Source: Heligmosomoides polygyrus polygyrus (Eukaryota > Nematoda > Chromadorea > Rhabditida > Heligmosomidae). Taken from it: 64,000 nt of DNA. The notes beneath the pieces were generated by a model. It was not told the DNA's origin. It worked only from the letters and a program-made list of their open reading frames with translations, and searched no databases. Where the stretch lies: positions 23,439,253-23,503,252 of the forward strand of contig OX377203.1 in assembly GCA_947396885.1 (NCBI GenBank), given 5' to 3'. How positions within the stretch are numbered: the first letter of the stretch is position 1; every line of letters begins with the position of its first letter. Position numbers and translations under genes: made by a program. Shown in pieces: positions 24,401-35,400 of the stretch.

Positions 24401-24440
24401 GAATAAACAATACCCATTTAATCTTTGGATAGCCTGATTA
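21434..24440 (-). CDS. CR1-type LINE endonuclease-reverse transcriptase, intact frame
   Basis: This single frame of about 1000 codons has no stop. It encodes the enzyme that nicks target DNA and copies the LINE RNA into it. Numbering from the apparent ATG at 24643, the APE endonuclease shows YCNIRS (143), TETW (171), GDFNFPDIDW (280) and SDHSS (350). The reverse transcriptase shows NFRPISITSVFARVFE (636), YFDFMKAFDKVP (706), GVPQGGVLSPILFS (764) and the active-site FADD (797). The C terminus has RKLWIRVHGYDYNTIPS. The first 67 or so codons after that ATG are translated from the inserted MITE arm and are not LINE sequence, so the native start is lost from this frame. An intact frame suggests recent activity. 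Clade assignment to CR1 is by motif style. Confidence 0.88.
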
Positions 24441-24443
24441 ATA

Positions 24444-25178
24444 CAGGGTGTCTCAAAAGAATGTGTACACTGTTTGAAAGGTGGTAACTTTGCTCGCTGT
24501 AAAGGCACTGAAGAAGTTAAGGGCTCATATGGAAGCCTAAGAAAATGGAAATTTTCTGACATATGAGCGGCATGAAATGCTCCATGCACTTGTATGAGAG
24601 TTTGGATTTTACACTCGATTGATTGTGCTTCGCTGGAATACATGTTATAATTTCTTCATGAAGTGGCCGATTCGAGTGACTTGCAACAGTAGCAAGATTG
24701 TAAAAACATTCAGCCCCTGCATAATCGAGTCTGAAATTCAAGGTTTCAGATGGGAGCATCTTGAGTATTTGCCCGCCTTAGTAATCTCGCTACCCTGCGC
24801 TTCCATATGAGTCGCAAACGACTTCAAATGCTTCACTAGCAGCAACGTTTCAAACAAAGGAAACACTACCTTTATTTGTTTAGGATACCCTGTATTTTTG
24901 CAAGCCATAGTGCGCTTTTAAGTTTTAGACCGCAAAAAAGGCACAAATCAATCAAAACGGCCACTTTGTGAAGAAATTTTAACGTGCATTCAAGAGAAAC
25001 ACAATCAATCGAGTGTAAAATGCAATTTTCCAGACGAGAGCATGGCTCATTCCATGCCGCTCATATGTTAGAAAATTTCAATTTTCTTAGGCTTTCATAC
25101 AATTTCTTAACTTCTACCTTTACAGTGAGCAAAGTTAGCACCTTTCAAACAGTATGTACATTTCTTTGAGACACCCTG
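24444..25178. mobile_element. TA-flanked MITE with long inverted arms, inserted in the CR1 LINE
   Basis: The left end is CAGGGTGTCTCAAAAGAATG and the right end is the near-complement (CAGGGTGTCTCAAAGAAATG on the minus strand). Both are flanked by TA (24442-24443, 25179-25180), as in Tc1/mariner. Arms of about 200 bp pair with scattered mismatches and share 'caatcgagtgtaaaat'. There is no transposase. It splits the 5' part of the LINE at 21287-25430. Confidence 0.8.
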
Positions 25179-25654
25179 TAGCTTGCAAAATGCTCGTTTA
25201 TTTGTAAAGGTGACCGGTTTCAAATTAAAAAGTGTTAGGTTTAGAGTGAAAATGAAATAAAAAAGGTCGAAAGCGCTAACATGCTTGATCTCGGTGAGGG
25301 TAAGATGACGTCGTTGACTGCGTAATAGTTTATACAGTGAATAAGCACATGATGTATACATGAGAGACGGCTGGTACTGAGACAACGCTACTGCGATTGC
25401 ACTGAACAGAAACGACGTCATCTGCACCTCTCACCGATCAGCCTCAGGCCTTCCGGGCTGGAGTCTGCTCTTTACGACTCCGACAGTTTCGGCGCAGGTT
25501 GCTGGCAGGACAGCCCGGATCAGCTGCGCGTTTCACCTAAAACTAATTGTGTCCTGCAAAGCATCCCATGCTGAGCCTAGAGTGGTCAAGTCCTCTTTGT
25601 GTGCTATGAACCGCACACAAATGCTCGAATAGGCACAGAGAAGTTTCGAAGGAA

Positions 25655-25660
25655 TTTATT
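25655..25660 (-). promoter_or_regulatory. polyadenylation signal AATAAA
   Basis: AATAAA on the minus strand, about 64 bases beyond the stop codon of the secreted-protein gene. Confidence 0.6.
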
Positions 25661-25723
25661 GTCACAGCAATCCTCTCTCGAGACTATTGCACATACTACT
25701 GCCGGGTTAGCCAATGAGTTTAA

Positions 25724-28700
25724 CTAAAATCCCTTGTTTCCTCCGAGCAGTTTTCCGGCCATTTTCATGCCCTGCTGAGCGACTCCGCCGCCGGCTCCCT
25801 TCTTGAAGTTCTCGAAAAACGTGGACAGCATCTGGAACGACTCCTGTGGATTGACGTTGAACTTGGCCGCTGAAAATAAGATGTTGTTAGGTTTAAATAG
25901 AAAATTTCCAAAAAATACTCATAATTTGGAATCCTATTAAAGGTGTAACGCAGTCCAGGGAGGTGCCGGCTGTCGCGTGCACCTGGTTACAAGTGCCTTG
26001 CTTGGATTTCCCGCAAAGACCAACCAAGCCTTCCATCCCTCCGGGGTTGGTGAATTAAACTAGGTTCACCTGGGAAGGACAAAGCGCTGAATTGTTCATC
26101 GGCTGGCCACTGCAAGTCATTACATGGCGAAATACGAACTCAAATCGCCTCCAAGACATCCCGTAGAAGTATAGTGCGTGTCGCACCCCAAGAGGGATTG
26201 GGAAACGTCGTTCTTTATCCTTATCCTTATGTGGAAGCATCGTATTACAGCTGATCCTTACGAGGACGTTGTTGGTGAGGAACGAACGACTTTTTGATGC
26301 TCTATTAAAGCTCAAGCAACTTCAAGGTCTTTTAATTCTCCAGCAATTTATAACTAGAGCGAAGTCAGCATGGCCAACGACTAGACGGAACTAGGCATAA
26401 CGGAATCGAGGAACTATCAAGGGCTCTAAAAAATAATGAAGAGGACGGTGAAGGTCATGTACCGTCAAATTTGTTCGACTCTTTTCTTCTTGGACTAAGC
26501 AGGCGTTAGAAATTTCACCACGGAGGGATGAGGAGGACGATACCAGAAGGGACAAACGGGGTTTTTTTGTGAAAAGCCTTATCCATAACGGTTCGAGGAG
26601 TTGTCTAAATGTTAGCTGGGTATCTGCACGCCTAAAAAGGTGATATCAGCATGATTGTTGAGGGGTCGGCAGTGTTCTTGGCTTTCATGTGCGGGGTAAC
26701 ACAGTCAGAGGACGCGCCGGATGTGGTGCACACCCGATTACAGGTTCCTGGTTCGGGTATGACAAACCAAGCCTTCCATCCCTCCATGGTAGGTGAATTG
26801 GTACCAAGCTCGTCTGGAAAGGGTAGAAACAGTGACTTGCACATCGGTTGGCTACCGAACCTTATTGTATAGGCCATGTTTATGCTTATTCTTTAATATT
26901 GTTCACTCAAGCACTCGACATCATCGTAACGGTCAGCGATGTTGTACCGTAAGTAAGTTGTTGCGACGTGCAAAAGTTGCGCCAAAGGACTTTGGATTTC
27001 GGGTTTACAAACTGAGGCCTTCGCATGTCTAGTTATTGAGAAGCGTTTTATACGTGAGTTGCAATACTCAACTGACCTGCTTGGTTGAAGATCTTTGTGG
27101 CAGTTGGAACGTGCTGCTCCATGTCTTTCTTCGTCTGAAACGCACGATATCAGACTTCATCAACAAAATATCGGGTATGCGCCATGCACTCATTATCTAT
27201 TACGCTCTTCTCGTCACTGAAAACAGGTGTTGCTGTTCAGCTCGACAAGCTCTTTCGCCAACGGTGCGCGGCCGCTCCTGCACAGCTGGGGCTTCGATGA
27301 GGTCATAGTGTTTATCCTTTTTGCAAAGTCCTAGCATTCGGATCGGTGTGCGTTCGAAATGGGCCTGGTCATGATTGACAGTAATTTTTACAGGATACCT
27401 CACAAACTCAGGAGAACAGACGTATCTGGAGCACGATGACTCTGCCCACTTGAAATCCTATCAGCTCTAGCTTTGATTTCTTGTAGGCAGTCGAGAGATT
27501 TAGCTATCAACTAAAGTTCAGCGTTGTAGATGATGAAGACACACCGTATACTCGCGATCATGCAGGTATCGGTTTTCTTTGAGTTCAGTCGACCAGTGTA
27601 GCAAAAAGCGGTGAGCTAACGGTACAGAAATGCGTTTGCAGACCCCTTTCAATAGGCTACGACAAAGTGCTCACAGACTCTCAACCGTCTAAACCCAATT
27701 AGCCGTGACTGCCGTCTTGGAGGTGCAGACGTCAACTGTCGGCGATTCCGCGTTGGGATTCGCTCTGGTTGTTATGCGTAATAAATGTTACGCTTTCCAT
27801 TAGTTCATCCGTTTTTTATTTGGATGAAGGTGGATTGTAGGCAATGCGGGATGTAATTTCTCTAACAACATCTGTACACTGAATTCCGCAAAATGAAAGA
27901 TATCTAATATCTATCCGGTTCCAAGATGAGAGTTTCGTTTTGCGAAGTCATGAAGGCATGTAGCGCAACCATCTTCGACTTTATGAGCAGCCATCCCACA
28001 AATTTAGGATGGTGGAATTGTAAAAGATAGAAAAAGGCTTGAAAGTAGAGAGCTTTATTAGCAAAGTTTTAGGCATAGGCGACTGAGTAGGCTTTTTCAC
28101 CAACCCGTAAAATGTATTGCTTAAGTTGATAGTGCGCACCTTATCGTCCAATTTCGTGTACTTGTTGAGGAAGCTACGGAAGAAGGACTGAGCGGCGAGG
28201 TTCTCGGGCTTCAAGGACGGGACTCCCATCACTTGCTTTGTCATCTAAAGAAGTCCATTATGGGTTAGTGGTTAAATAAAAGCATAAAACAAAACAATAA
28301 GACACTTAACCCTAGGAACCACTTCCGGTGGGGAGGGCTTCACCTATTATGATTCATGCTTCCTTGGCATAGGCGGCTCTCCTACAGCTTTTAATGGTAC
28401 GGCAAACGTCTTCTATCCCTTCAGCTTTCTGCCGACCATCTAGCCTTTGAAGAGCAGTAGACGTTGTCCTGAATACGCCTGCCCTGCAACTGTGCTTAAG
28501 CCTGGTCACGCCCGAGGAGCCTCTACCAAGGGGAGGGCTACACCTACTGCTATGCACAGTTTCGATTTTCGGCCATCACGGGTTGTTGCCGGTCTGACAT
28601 TTTCCTCTCTTTTCGATCATCTTTTGCCTGGACTCAGCTTACACGACAAAAACGTTTTGTCAAATCATGGAGGATATTCTAACCTCGTTCCCGGGAAACC

Positions 28701-28896
28701 ACGAAAAAAAAATCGTAGCTAGAGGTGATCGCATTAGGACACTTGAACCGATTCGGTCCACTTGGCGAGTAATCTCCTTCATCTGTCAACTTGTTTCATG
28801 AATAGCACTACCTTTACATTCCATGATTGTAATTGCTTATTTTGTTTGTTTGGTTGGTTGGATTGTTTCAACTTTAGCGTGTCCTTCATGGGCGCA

Positions 28897-28931
<35 letters not shown>

Positions 28932-29051
28932 ACTCACGTCCATGAAGAACTTCTTACCACCGGCGGATAGGTTTTCCACATCCAGGCCTCCCGCAGGATA
29001 CGCGGCACATGCCGTTAACGTCACCAAAATCAAGATCGATGACTGCCACAT
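25724..29051 (-). CDS. predicted secreted protein of 140 residues, four exons
   Basis: Exons on the minus strand are 29051-28938, 28244-28140, 27134-27077 and 25869-25724. The first two junctions are phase 0 and the last is phase 1. Splice sites are good: gtgagt, gtgcgc and gtcagt donors; ctttag, tttcag and ttttcag acceptors. Exon 1 starts with a signal peptide, MWQSSILILVTLTACAAYPA, then GGLDVENLSAGGKKFFMD. The mature part is small, basic and probably helical (AAQSFFRSFLNKYTKLDDK, ESFQMLSTFFENFKK). It ends in a Gly-rich GKLLGGNKGF. Nothing in the sequence shows enzymatic motifs or cysteine pairs, and I do not recognise the family. The start is supported by an acceptor-like TTTTGGCTTCAG one base before the ATG. 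Introns hold two SINEs, a LINE 3' end and microsatellites. Secretion is inferred. Confidence 0.8.
25935..26232 (+). mobile_element. SINE copy in intron 3 of the secreted-protein gene
   Basis: Sense orientation is plus. A box A-like 'taacgcagtccaggg' is at 25939, the body is well conserved, and the tail is 'ctttatccttatccttat' at about 26212-26230. It lies antisense to the host gene. Confidence 0.85.
26233..26690. other. intronic sequence between two SINEs
   Basis: Nothing supported. Confidence 0.3.
26692..26880 (+). mobile_element. SINE copy, 3' truncated, same intron
   Basis: The head ('gtaacacagtcagagga') and box B-like 'ggttcgggtatg' are present. The sequence stops matching after 'ttgtataggcca', so the tail third is missing. 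Confidence 0.75.
28340..28560. repeat. diverged local repeat in intron 1
   Basis: A motif like 'ggggagggcttcacctatta' at 28330 recurs as 'ggggagggctacacctactg' at 28530. It may be an old retroelement piece; it is not identified. Confidence 0.35.
28795..28931 (+). mobile_element. LINE 3' end with hairpin and (ATAA)n tail, in intron 1
   Basis: GTGTCC (28879-28884), loop TTCAT, then GGGCGC (28890-28895) can pair through G-C and G-U pairs. ATAAATAAA repeats follow to about 28931. It has the same layout as the CR1-like 3' ends at 21288, 29886 and 45661. The rest of the element is too short to classify. Confidence 0.5.
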
Positions 29052-29065
29052 TCTGAAGCCAAAAG
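29052..29065 (-). promoter_or_regulatory. possible trans-splice (spliced leader) acceptor
   Basis: The minus strand reads TTTTGGCTTCAG, then A, then ATG. A pyrimidine-rich acceptor this close to a start codon is typical of spliced-leader addition in nematodes. An ordinary 5' UTR intron would look the same. Confidence 0.45.
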
Positions 29066-30019
29066 GTCAAAGGAGCACATTAACGTATTCTATTAATACG
29101 GCATACAAAGAAAAGTGTACAGCCAGAGAAATCGAAATTCTTGCGATTTCCATCACTTATTTGATTGATTAGTTACACATATCGCAGAGTACTAAGCTGG
29201 TAGAGCGTTCTTAGCAATTTCGGCGCCACCCATATGTGCTTGAAAAGGAGTGAAACATGGGTGGTGAAGCGAAATTACAGGTAGGGTAAACATAAAATCA
29301 GTCAATCCGGCTCGGCTACAGTTACTGCACTGACCATAGTAGAAGAGCTAAAAGCGGGCAAAACTCTGACCATGTTTAAGGAAAACTTCTGCTAGTTGAT
29401 GCACAAGTACGACGTGTAGACCATTGTGAATTCGCCACACCCTTGCGGTTCATGTTCAATTTTCCAACTTTTCTCAGGACTTTATCTGCTTTAAGGGCCC
29501 TTACAATTAGCTTTGAAAAATCAAGGTGAAAACCGTCAAGCTTACTTAATGCTTCATTGGCCCGTAAAAATGGCAACCTTGAGAAAGCGCAACGAGTTCA
29601 ACTGAGATTGAGTGCATGCAGCACTGTGTAGTCGCATACTAGTCGACAGGTGACGGGTCTGGCGTGGTACCACGAACCGATCACTGGTTCGTTCCACACT
29701 GAAGCTAGACGGAGCAGGTGGATTGCTCTGGGTTGAGGAACAAACTGAGGCTTTGTCCTACGGCCGTACGTACAAGTTGATTATTTATGCCCAAAACGTG
29801 TTCCCGCTGCGTACAAAACCGAAATGTTTGGTTCAACTACAGCAGTGTTTGACTAGTGTCGATCTTCGCTTAACCTTTATTCGTTTTATTTATTTATTTA
29901 TGCGTCGAAAAAGACGCGCTTTGCAATTAGAATAGAATACCACTGAAAAAGCCATGCCCAAACAGAATTGAAGCAAACGCAACACAACAACAACACCAAT
30001 CAAGTGGAGAAGAAAAGTT
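29066..30019. other. unannotated stretch with a LINE 3' end
   Basis: A minus-strand frame of 66 codons (29376-29576) has no recognisable domain. A LINE 3' end is at 29886-29990. Nothing else is supported. Confidence 0.35.
29886..29990 (-). mobile_element. LINE 3' end with hairpin and (TAAA)n tail
   Basis: In minus-strand sense, GCGTC, TTTTTC and GACGC form a perfect 5-bp hairpin (29902-29917). ATAAATAAATAAA follows to 29886. The sequence beyond resembles the start of the 3' UTR at 45745-45790. Confidence 0.55.
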
Positions 30020-30331
30020 TTAACATAAGTATGGAACCTCTATGTCTAGTGGCTTAGCTTGAAGTTCTTCCTCAAGTGAGTATGGTCTCTTAGCAGTTTC
30101 ATTTCGCTGGAAAACAAAATATGAGCGAATTATAAAAAATCCTGAGCAGGTTCTCGGTTTCCATGTTGGCTATTAATCGTATTCACAGAACCTGATGGTT
30201 GTGCAGATGGTGCAGCTCGCAAGTCTGCAGCTGGTATCGATGGAGCTTCCATAAGTCGACCATGTTCGATTTTTTGCTCAATTGCCATTCGTGAAATCGC
30301 CTCATTGGAGCTCTTGAGCCGTATAGCAAGT
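30020..30331 (-). CDS. last two exons of an unrecognised protein-coding gene
   Basis: Exon 30331-30187 follows an acceptor 'ccctacag' in phase 1. It encodes LAIRLKSSNEAISRMAIEQK, then an acidic stretch and an Ala/Pro-rich APSIPAADLRAAPSAQPSGS. A donor after TCT ('gtgaat') leads in phase 0 to exon 30106-30020 (acceptor 'tttgttttccag'), encoding RNETAKRPYSLEEELQAKPL and DIEVPYLC before the stop. The first piece is charged and helix-prone. Upstream exons are not resolved; a Pro/Gln-rich candidate at 30560-30630 ends against a MITE fragment. The codon pattern looks coding but the donor is weak. Function unknown. Confidence 0.45.
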
Positions 30332-30445
30332 CTGTAGGGGATTGGTACTATCCTCTCATTTTGGCTGGTTATTTATTCAGACAGAAATACGTTTTCTCAT
30401 CATATAAGGATATCTATAACGAGATTTTTTTTGTATTTTTTGTGA

Positions 30446-30541
30446 CCCAAAACGAATAACGCGGCTGGAGACTGCTCGGGAAAACCACCTGTATTTTCTC
30501 CGTTAAATTGCTGTAAGTCAGTGATGAATCCAGCCCCTTGT
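30446..30541. mobile_element. half copy of the CAGGGG hairpin MITE
   Basis: Only the right half remains, with 'ctccgttaaattgctgtaag' and 'gtgatgaatccagcccct'. Confidence 0.7.
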
Positions 30542-31257
30542 AGCCGACGCCTCCACTGTTGCTTTCCACTAATCAATGTAGCCCATCTGAGTTATATCCA
30601 GGAAGCCCCAGTTGTTGAGGAGGGGCATTTGCTCGTAACCAATTTTGTGCTTGTCCACTCTATGGAGATATTTAGATGAGCCTCAAACTGCCCATACAGT
30701 AAGATCTATACAGCACTGGAGGAGTATTCGGCTATTTGCTGAGAAAATAGCATTTATTACTAGAAATGCTGGTTCTCTCTCGTACATGAAGAGCGCACAA
30801 CATAGAACATGGATGAAGGAGACGTGGTTAACTACGATCAGGCACTAGGATGAAGCAGTTGTGACAACGAGGCGATGCCGAACACATGGACAATAATGAG
30901 AGCCGTCCGGATGTTTCTTCTGGAAGGTTGCGATCGGAGCAGCTGCTCACAGTGATTCCCAAACAAAACACTGGCCGCCAACTGATGCTGTCTGGGACCT
31001 TGTTGTAATGTTTGATAGCGGAAATTTGTCAACGCTTGGTAAAACTACTTTCCACGAGCAAAACAAGTCTCATCGGCTAAAAATCAGCGGCTCCGTTCTC
31101 CGACAGGGTGAGAACCCATCTGATGCATCACCTCAGATTCATTCTTCACAACTTTTGAACACTCGACTAGGTTTTGCGCATAGATAAACAGGAATTATCT
31201 TACAACGTCGATTAAATGAAGTAGTTTTTATCCGGAGAATACTAAACGAAAGCCACA
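30542..31257. other. unannotated stretch
   Basis: Overlapping open frames on both strands at 30645-31032 have no recognisable domain. A possible exon at 30560-30630 (minus) is noted with the gene at 30020-30331. Confidence 0.35.
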
Positions 31258-31304
31258 TACAGGGTGGCTCCTAATTATTTGCGCGTAGTTTGTTACTAAT
31301 AACT

Positions 31305-32437
31305 TCAACAAAAAACAACACTTATACAATCTGATACAACTTCTATATAGAGCAATGCCCAACAATCATTTGCTCGAGAAGATGTTCGAAATAAGCTCCT
31401 TTTGCAGCAATACAGGCTTTCAGTCTCTTCTCCACCGACATCACTGTGGGCCTCAGGAAGGTGACGTCGACATCGCCCCCGCCTTCTGAAGTGAAGCTTT
31501 GAGAGCGTTCTAACTTTGGTGACTCTTCGAGGAGACCTTCCGATGCAAGCAGCCCACACAGCGAAATCCGTCTGATTTAGATCAGGCGAGTTAGGTGGCC
31601 AGAAGTCCTTCGTCCAGTAGCCAGGGAAGTGACTCTCGCAGAATACCAGTGTCGATCGCAGAATGAGCAGGTGCCCAATCCTATTGGAGCATGCATTGAC
31701 CACTGACTAAATTTTCAGCAACCCAGGGGAGAAGAACATCGTCCAGGATCTTGTCTTGGTAGACTCAGCGTTGATTTTCACTGAACGGTCGACGAAAACC
31801 AGAGGTGTCTTCCTGTCAAGGTAATGTCCATACCACAACAGATTTCGGAAAAAGAGTCCTGTTGAGAACACGACGTTGAGAAGACCCGTTTCTGGATGGA
31901 GGCAGCAACTGACGCTGATTCTGTGAGTTGTGTTCCACTTCAATGGTAAAAATCTTCTCGTCCGTCCAAATGACGTTTGACAAGCGGCCCTGCTGGTCCT
32001 CCTTTAGCAACAACTTGGATTTTTCCAATCTAATCTGCATGGCAGCTTCCGTAAGGGCTTGTCCGCGATAAAGACGATAACTGCGAAGCCCAGGATCCTG
32101 TTTGACGATTTTCTGTATTGTTCTGCGGGAAACCCCAAGATCTACGGCCATCCGATTCATGCTAACTCCATTGTTCCGGTCGATTCTCTTTTTGATGACC
32201 TTTCGAAGGCGGAGAGTGTTCACACTACGTGGTCTGCCAGATCTCTTCCTCGGTTCGACCGTTCCTTCCTCTCTGTACTGTTTCACAATGTGTTGGACTG
32301 TTCTGGCAGAAAGTCGTCGAGCGAACTCTGCTGCAGAATGTCCTTCATCGGCGAGAGAGCGATGGTGGAACGATGTGGTGAAACTTCCATTGTCGAGTGT
32401 ATTGAGTGTATCACCTTGCTTGGTTTTTGTACATACA
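31305..32437 (-). pseudogene. Tc1/maT-like transposase relic
   Basis: The first 200 or so codons are open (32484 downward, the very start lying in the foldback). They show two helix-turn-helix units, HSAAEFARRLSARTVQHIVK and SMNRMAVDLGVSRRTIQKIV, joined by a basic RKRSGRPRS linker. Catalytic WTDEKIF follows. Frameshifts then break the frame. DWAPAHSAIDTG (about 31660) and PNSPDLNQTDFAVW (about 31580) are in different frames. About 37 residues separate their key Asp residues if the frames are aligned, which suggests the DD37D (maT) group rather than classic Tc1 (DD34E). It is not functional. Confidence 0.82.
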
Positions 32438-32439
32438 TA

Positions 32440-35400
32440 CAGTACCGCCGCTAAACATTCAACCAAACGACGTTTACGACGCAAAAACGCGTTTTTTGCG
32501 TCGCATCATGATAACTTCTTTGAAAATAAAAATTTCCTAGCAAAAATTTACAGCGATTCTTACCATAGTACGTTCTATCATATGGCATGTGATCTTCCTT
32601 TAGAAATGGGTGGAAGTCTTAAAAGCAAAAGCTAAATTAGGGAGCCACTTAATTGGGTTGACCTAACCGACATAAGTCGCTGCGTCTCGCTTAATTGGGC
32701 CCTCAGGCAAAACTGATCTCCTTCAGTCAATTTTTAAAATTCTTGATTTCTTCTGAATTTAGTTTTCCTAACGTTTTTAGGATTCGTCTCCCTACGACAA
32801 CTCATTTGACACCAAATTCGATAGGAAGATATCCATTTTGAACTGGCTGGTGCTTCACAACTGTCATTTTCATTTATTTCAGCGAAGAAATTATCCATCT
32901 TTCAGTGGCTGTTAAAGACTGTAATTCATTCTGCTTGCAGGCAAAAAAGAGCACATATGATATACACGCTTACAGCCCATTCTACCCAAAGTTCGTCCGG
33001 TCGCCAACTGTTGAATTCGCAAGCAAGCAAACCTTCAGTGGGCAGTATGCTCTGCTAGCGAATTCAGGCACCGATATCTGGGCTTCAACTTAGCGTTATA
33101 GTGCAAACGTTCGCCAACACATAGAGCACAAAGCGGAGACACTGGGTAAAAGGCAACAAAGTGCCAGATGTTAGATGGCCGAATTTCGACTTTTCAACAT
33201 GACAACTTCCTCTAGGTATGTAAACAACGTTCCACATCGTTTGCCGCTGAGTCTTCGCAGAATAAACCCTGGCATGCTGAAAAATAAAATGTCATGACTT
33301 TTCACTTAAAATGTTCGACCAGTGGCGACCCTGTTCATTTGTTGCAGCGGCTCGAGAGCTGAAGTGGCGGTACAGTGCCGTAATTGCGCTGACCTGATGT
33401 GCCCTCTAGAAACACTGCGACCGCCTGGCTGTCCAGCGAATCTCTCCTTGCTCCTTTTACAGTTATGCAGCATTCGATTGCATTCAATCTATGTTCCTGG
33501 CACCTTGATGAGGTTTTATTTCTGTCATCCTTATAAGCTCTTTCGCAGAAAAACTACTTTGGTGAATTGCGGACTGTCAAGTCACATAGATTTCGTAAAT
33601 ATTGAAATTTTTTCGAGACGCGGAAACCAGGTATGTATGTTCTTGCAATGGGCTCTAAATTTCTTTATAAGCTTCCATGTTATAAAGTGTTCTCTGAGAT
33701 CTTAGTTTGTTTTTTAATGCAATGTATTGTGACGATAATGAGCAAAAGGGTCTTCAAGGTTATATTAATGTTACCCTCTATATGTGTTTCGTCCAAATGT
33801 GCCATGTCTTTCAAAATCAAACACTATCTCCACGTAATGCTTTTGCTTGCTGTGAAGTCGGCATAATTTTATTCAATAACAGCCGTTGAAACAACTTTTC
33901 AAACACAGATTAAGGGATAAAAAATAAAAACGGCGTGAATGAGTCGTGTTTGGAATTCGTCACACAATCTGCTTATACGATTATTCTTCTACCATGGAGA
34001 CAGTTTCAATGCGCATTTGTTTTGCACAGTACTATTTTTTGGTAGTCAGCCTTTGGAAAGGTCAAAGTATTGTCCTTCTCGGGTAAGTCCGGTGTCACTT
34101 CACCGAGCTCGCAGGGATGAAATGATAGTTGGCCGGTGCGGATGTGAACCAAAGACCTCGATTTGGAGTGAACTCGGCAGCCGATGACTGCTCTGAATAC
34201 GGTAACCACCCTATGATAAAATGGATACTTCGTTGTTATAAAGCTGCGATTAATTCTTTACAATATAAATTAAATTATTCCAAGCAAAACACTTAGTCGA
34301 CTTTATTTTGATAATCAATACTAGACACCTACCTAAACGCTTAGTGCAACAAAGTGGCAAAAAGAACAAATGTGAGTTGTGGAGGTTTACGCAAAACGGA
34401 AACTGGGTCCGTCCAAATTCTATGTTTAAAATTGAATATCGAAATACGTTGGGATGCACATGTCAGTGGGAATACTCAACTTTGTCTATTAGACTTTCAG
34501 CAATTTGCTGTGGAGGCAGAACGGATAAGCTTTCTTGCTCCCAATTTCAACTGTGCTTGTAATTTCGAGTGGTAAGAGTCGTAGCAAGCGCAGAAATAAA
34601 ACCACATCAAAGTGCCAGAAACATAGATTGAATGCAATCGAATGCTGCATAACTGTAAAAGGAGCAAGGAGAGATTCGCTGGACAGCCAGGCGGTCGCAG
34701 TGTTTCTAGAGGGCACATCAGGTCAGCGCAATTACGGCACTGTACCGCCACTTCAGCTCTCGAGCTGCTGCAACAAATGAACAGGGTCGCCACTGGTTGA
34801 ACATTTTAAGTGAAAAGTCATGACATTTTATTGTTCAGCATGCCAGGGTTTATTCTGAGAAGACTCAGCGACAAAAGATGTGGAACCTTGTTCACATTCC
34901 TAGAGGAAGGTGTCACTTTGAAAAGTCGAAATTCGGCCATCTAACATCTGGCACTTTGTTCCCTTCTACCTAGTGTCTCCGCTTTGTACCCTATGTGCTG
35001 GTAAACCTATGCACTATAACATAAAGTTGAAGCTCAGATATCAGTGCCTGAAATTGCTAGCAGAGCATACTGTCCACTGAAGGTTTGCTTGCTTGCGAAT
35101 TCAACAGTTGGCAACCGGACGAAATTTGGATAGAATGGGCTGTAAGCGTGTATATCATATGTCCTCTTTTTTGTCTGCAAGCAGAATGAACTACAGTCTT
35201 TAACACCCACTGAAAGATGAATAATCTCTTCGCTGAAATAAATGAAAATGACAGTTGTGAAACACCAGCCGGTTCAAAATGGATATCTTCCTATCGAATT
35301 TGGTGTCAAATGAATTGTCGTAGGGAGACGAATCCTAAAAACGTTAAAAAACTAAATTCAGGAAATATCAAGAATTTTAAAAATTGACTGAAGGAGATCA

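Larger units (their letters stand above)
21287..25430 (-). mobile_element. CR1-type LINE, near full length, interrupted by a MITE
   Basis: On the minus strand the element has upstream open sequence (25430 to about 25180), then the MITE at 24444-25178, then the endonuclease-reverse transcriptase frame (24440-21434), a short 3' UTR, a hairpin (CATGG TTAT CCATG, 21312-21325) and a (TAAA)n tail at 21288-21306. The true 5' end is not defined and may lie near 25540. Two other broken copies are at 11486-12160 and 44462-46700. Confidence 0.85.

Noticed and set aside
33322..34793. A possible conserved protein starting MATLFICC, present twice
   Set aside because: The two frames are the same sequence in the two inverted arms of the foldback, so the similarity is not evidence of selection. 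No domain or splice support.
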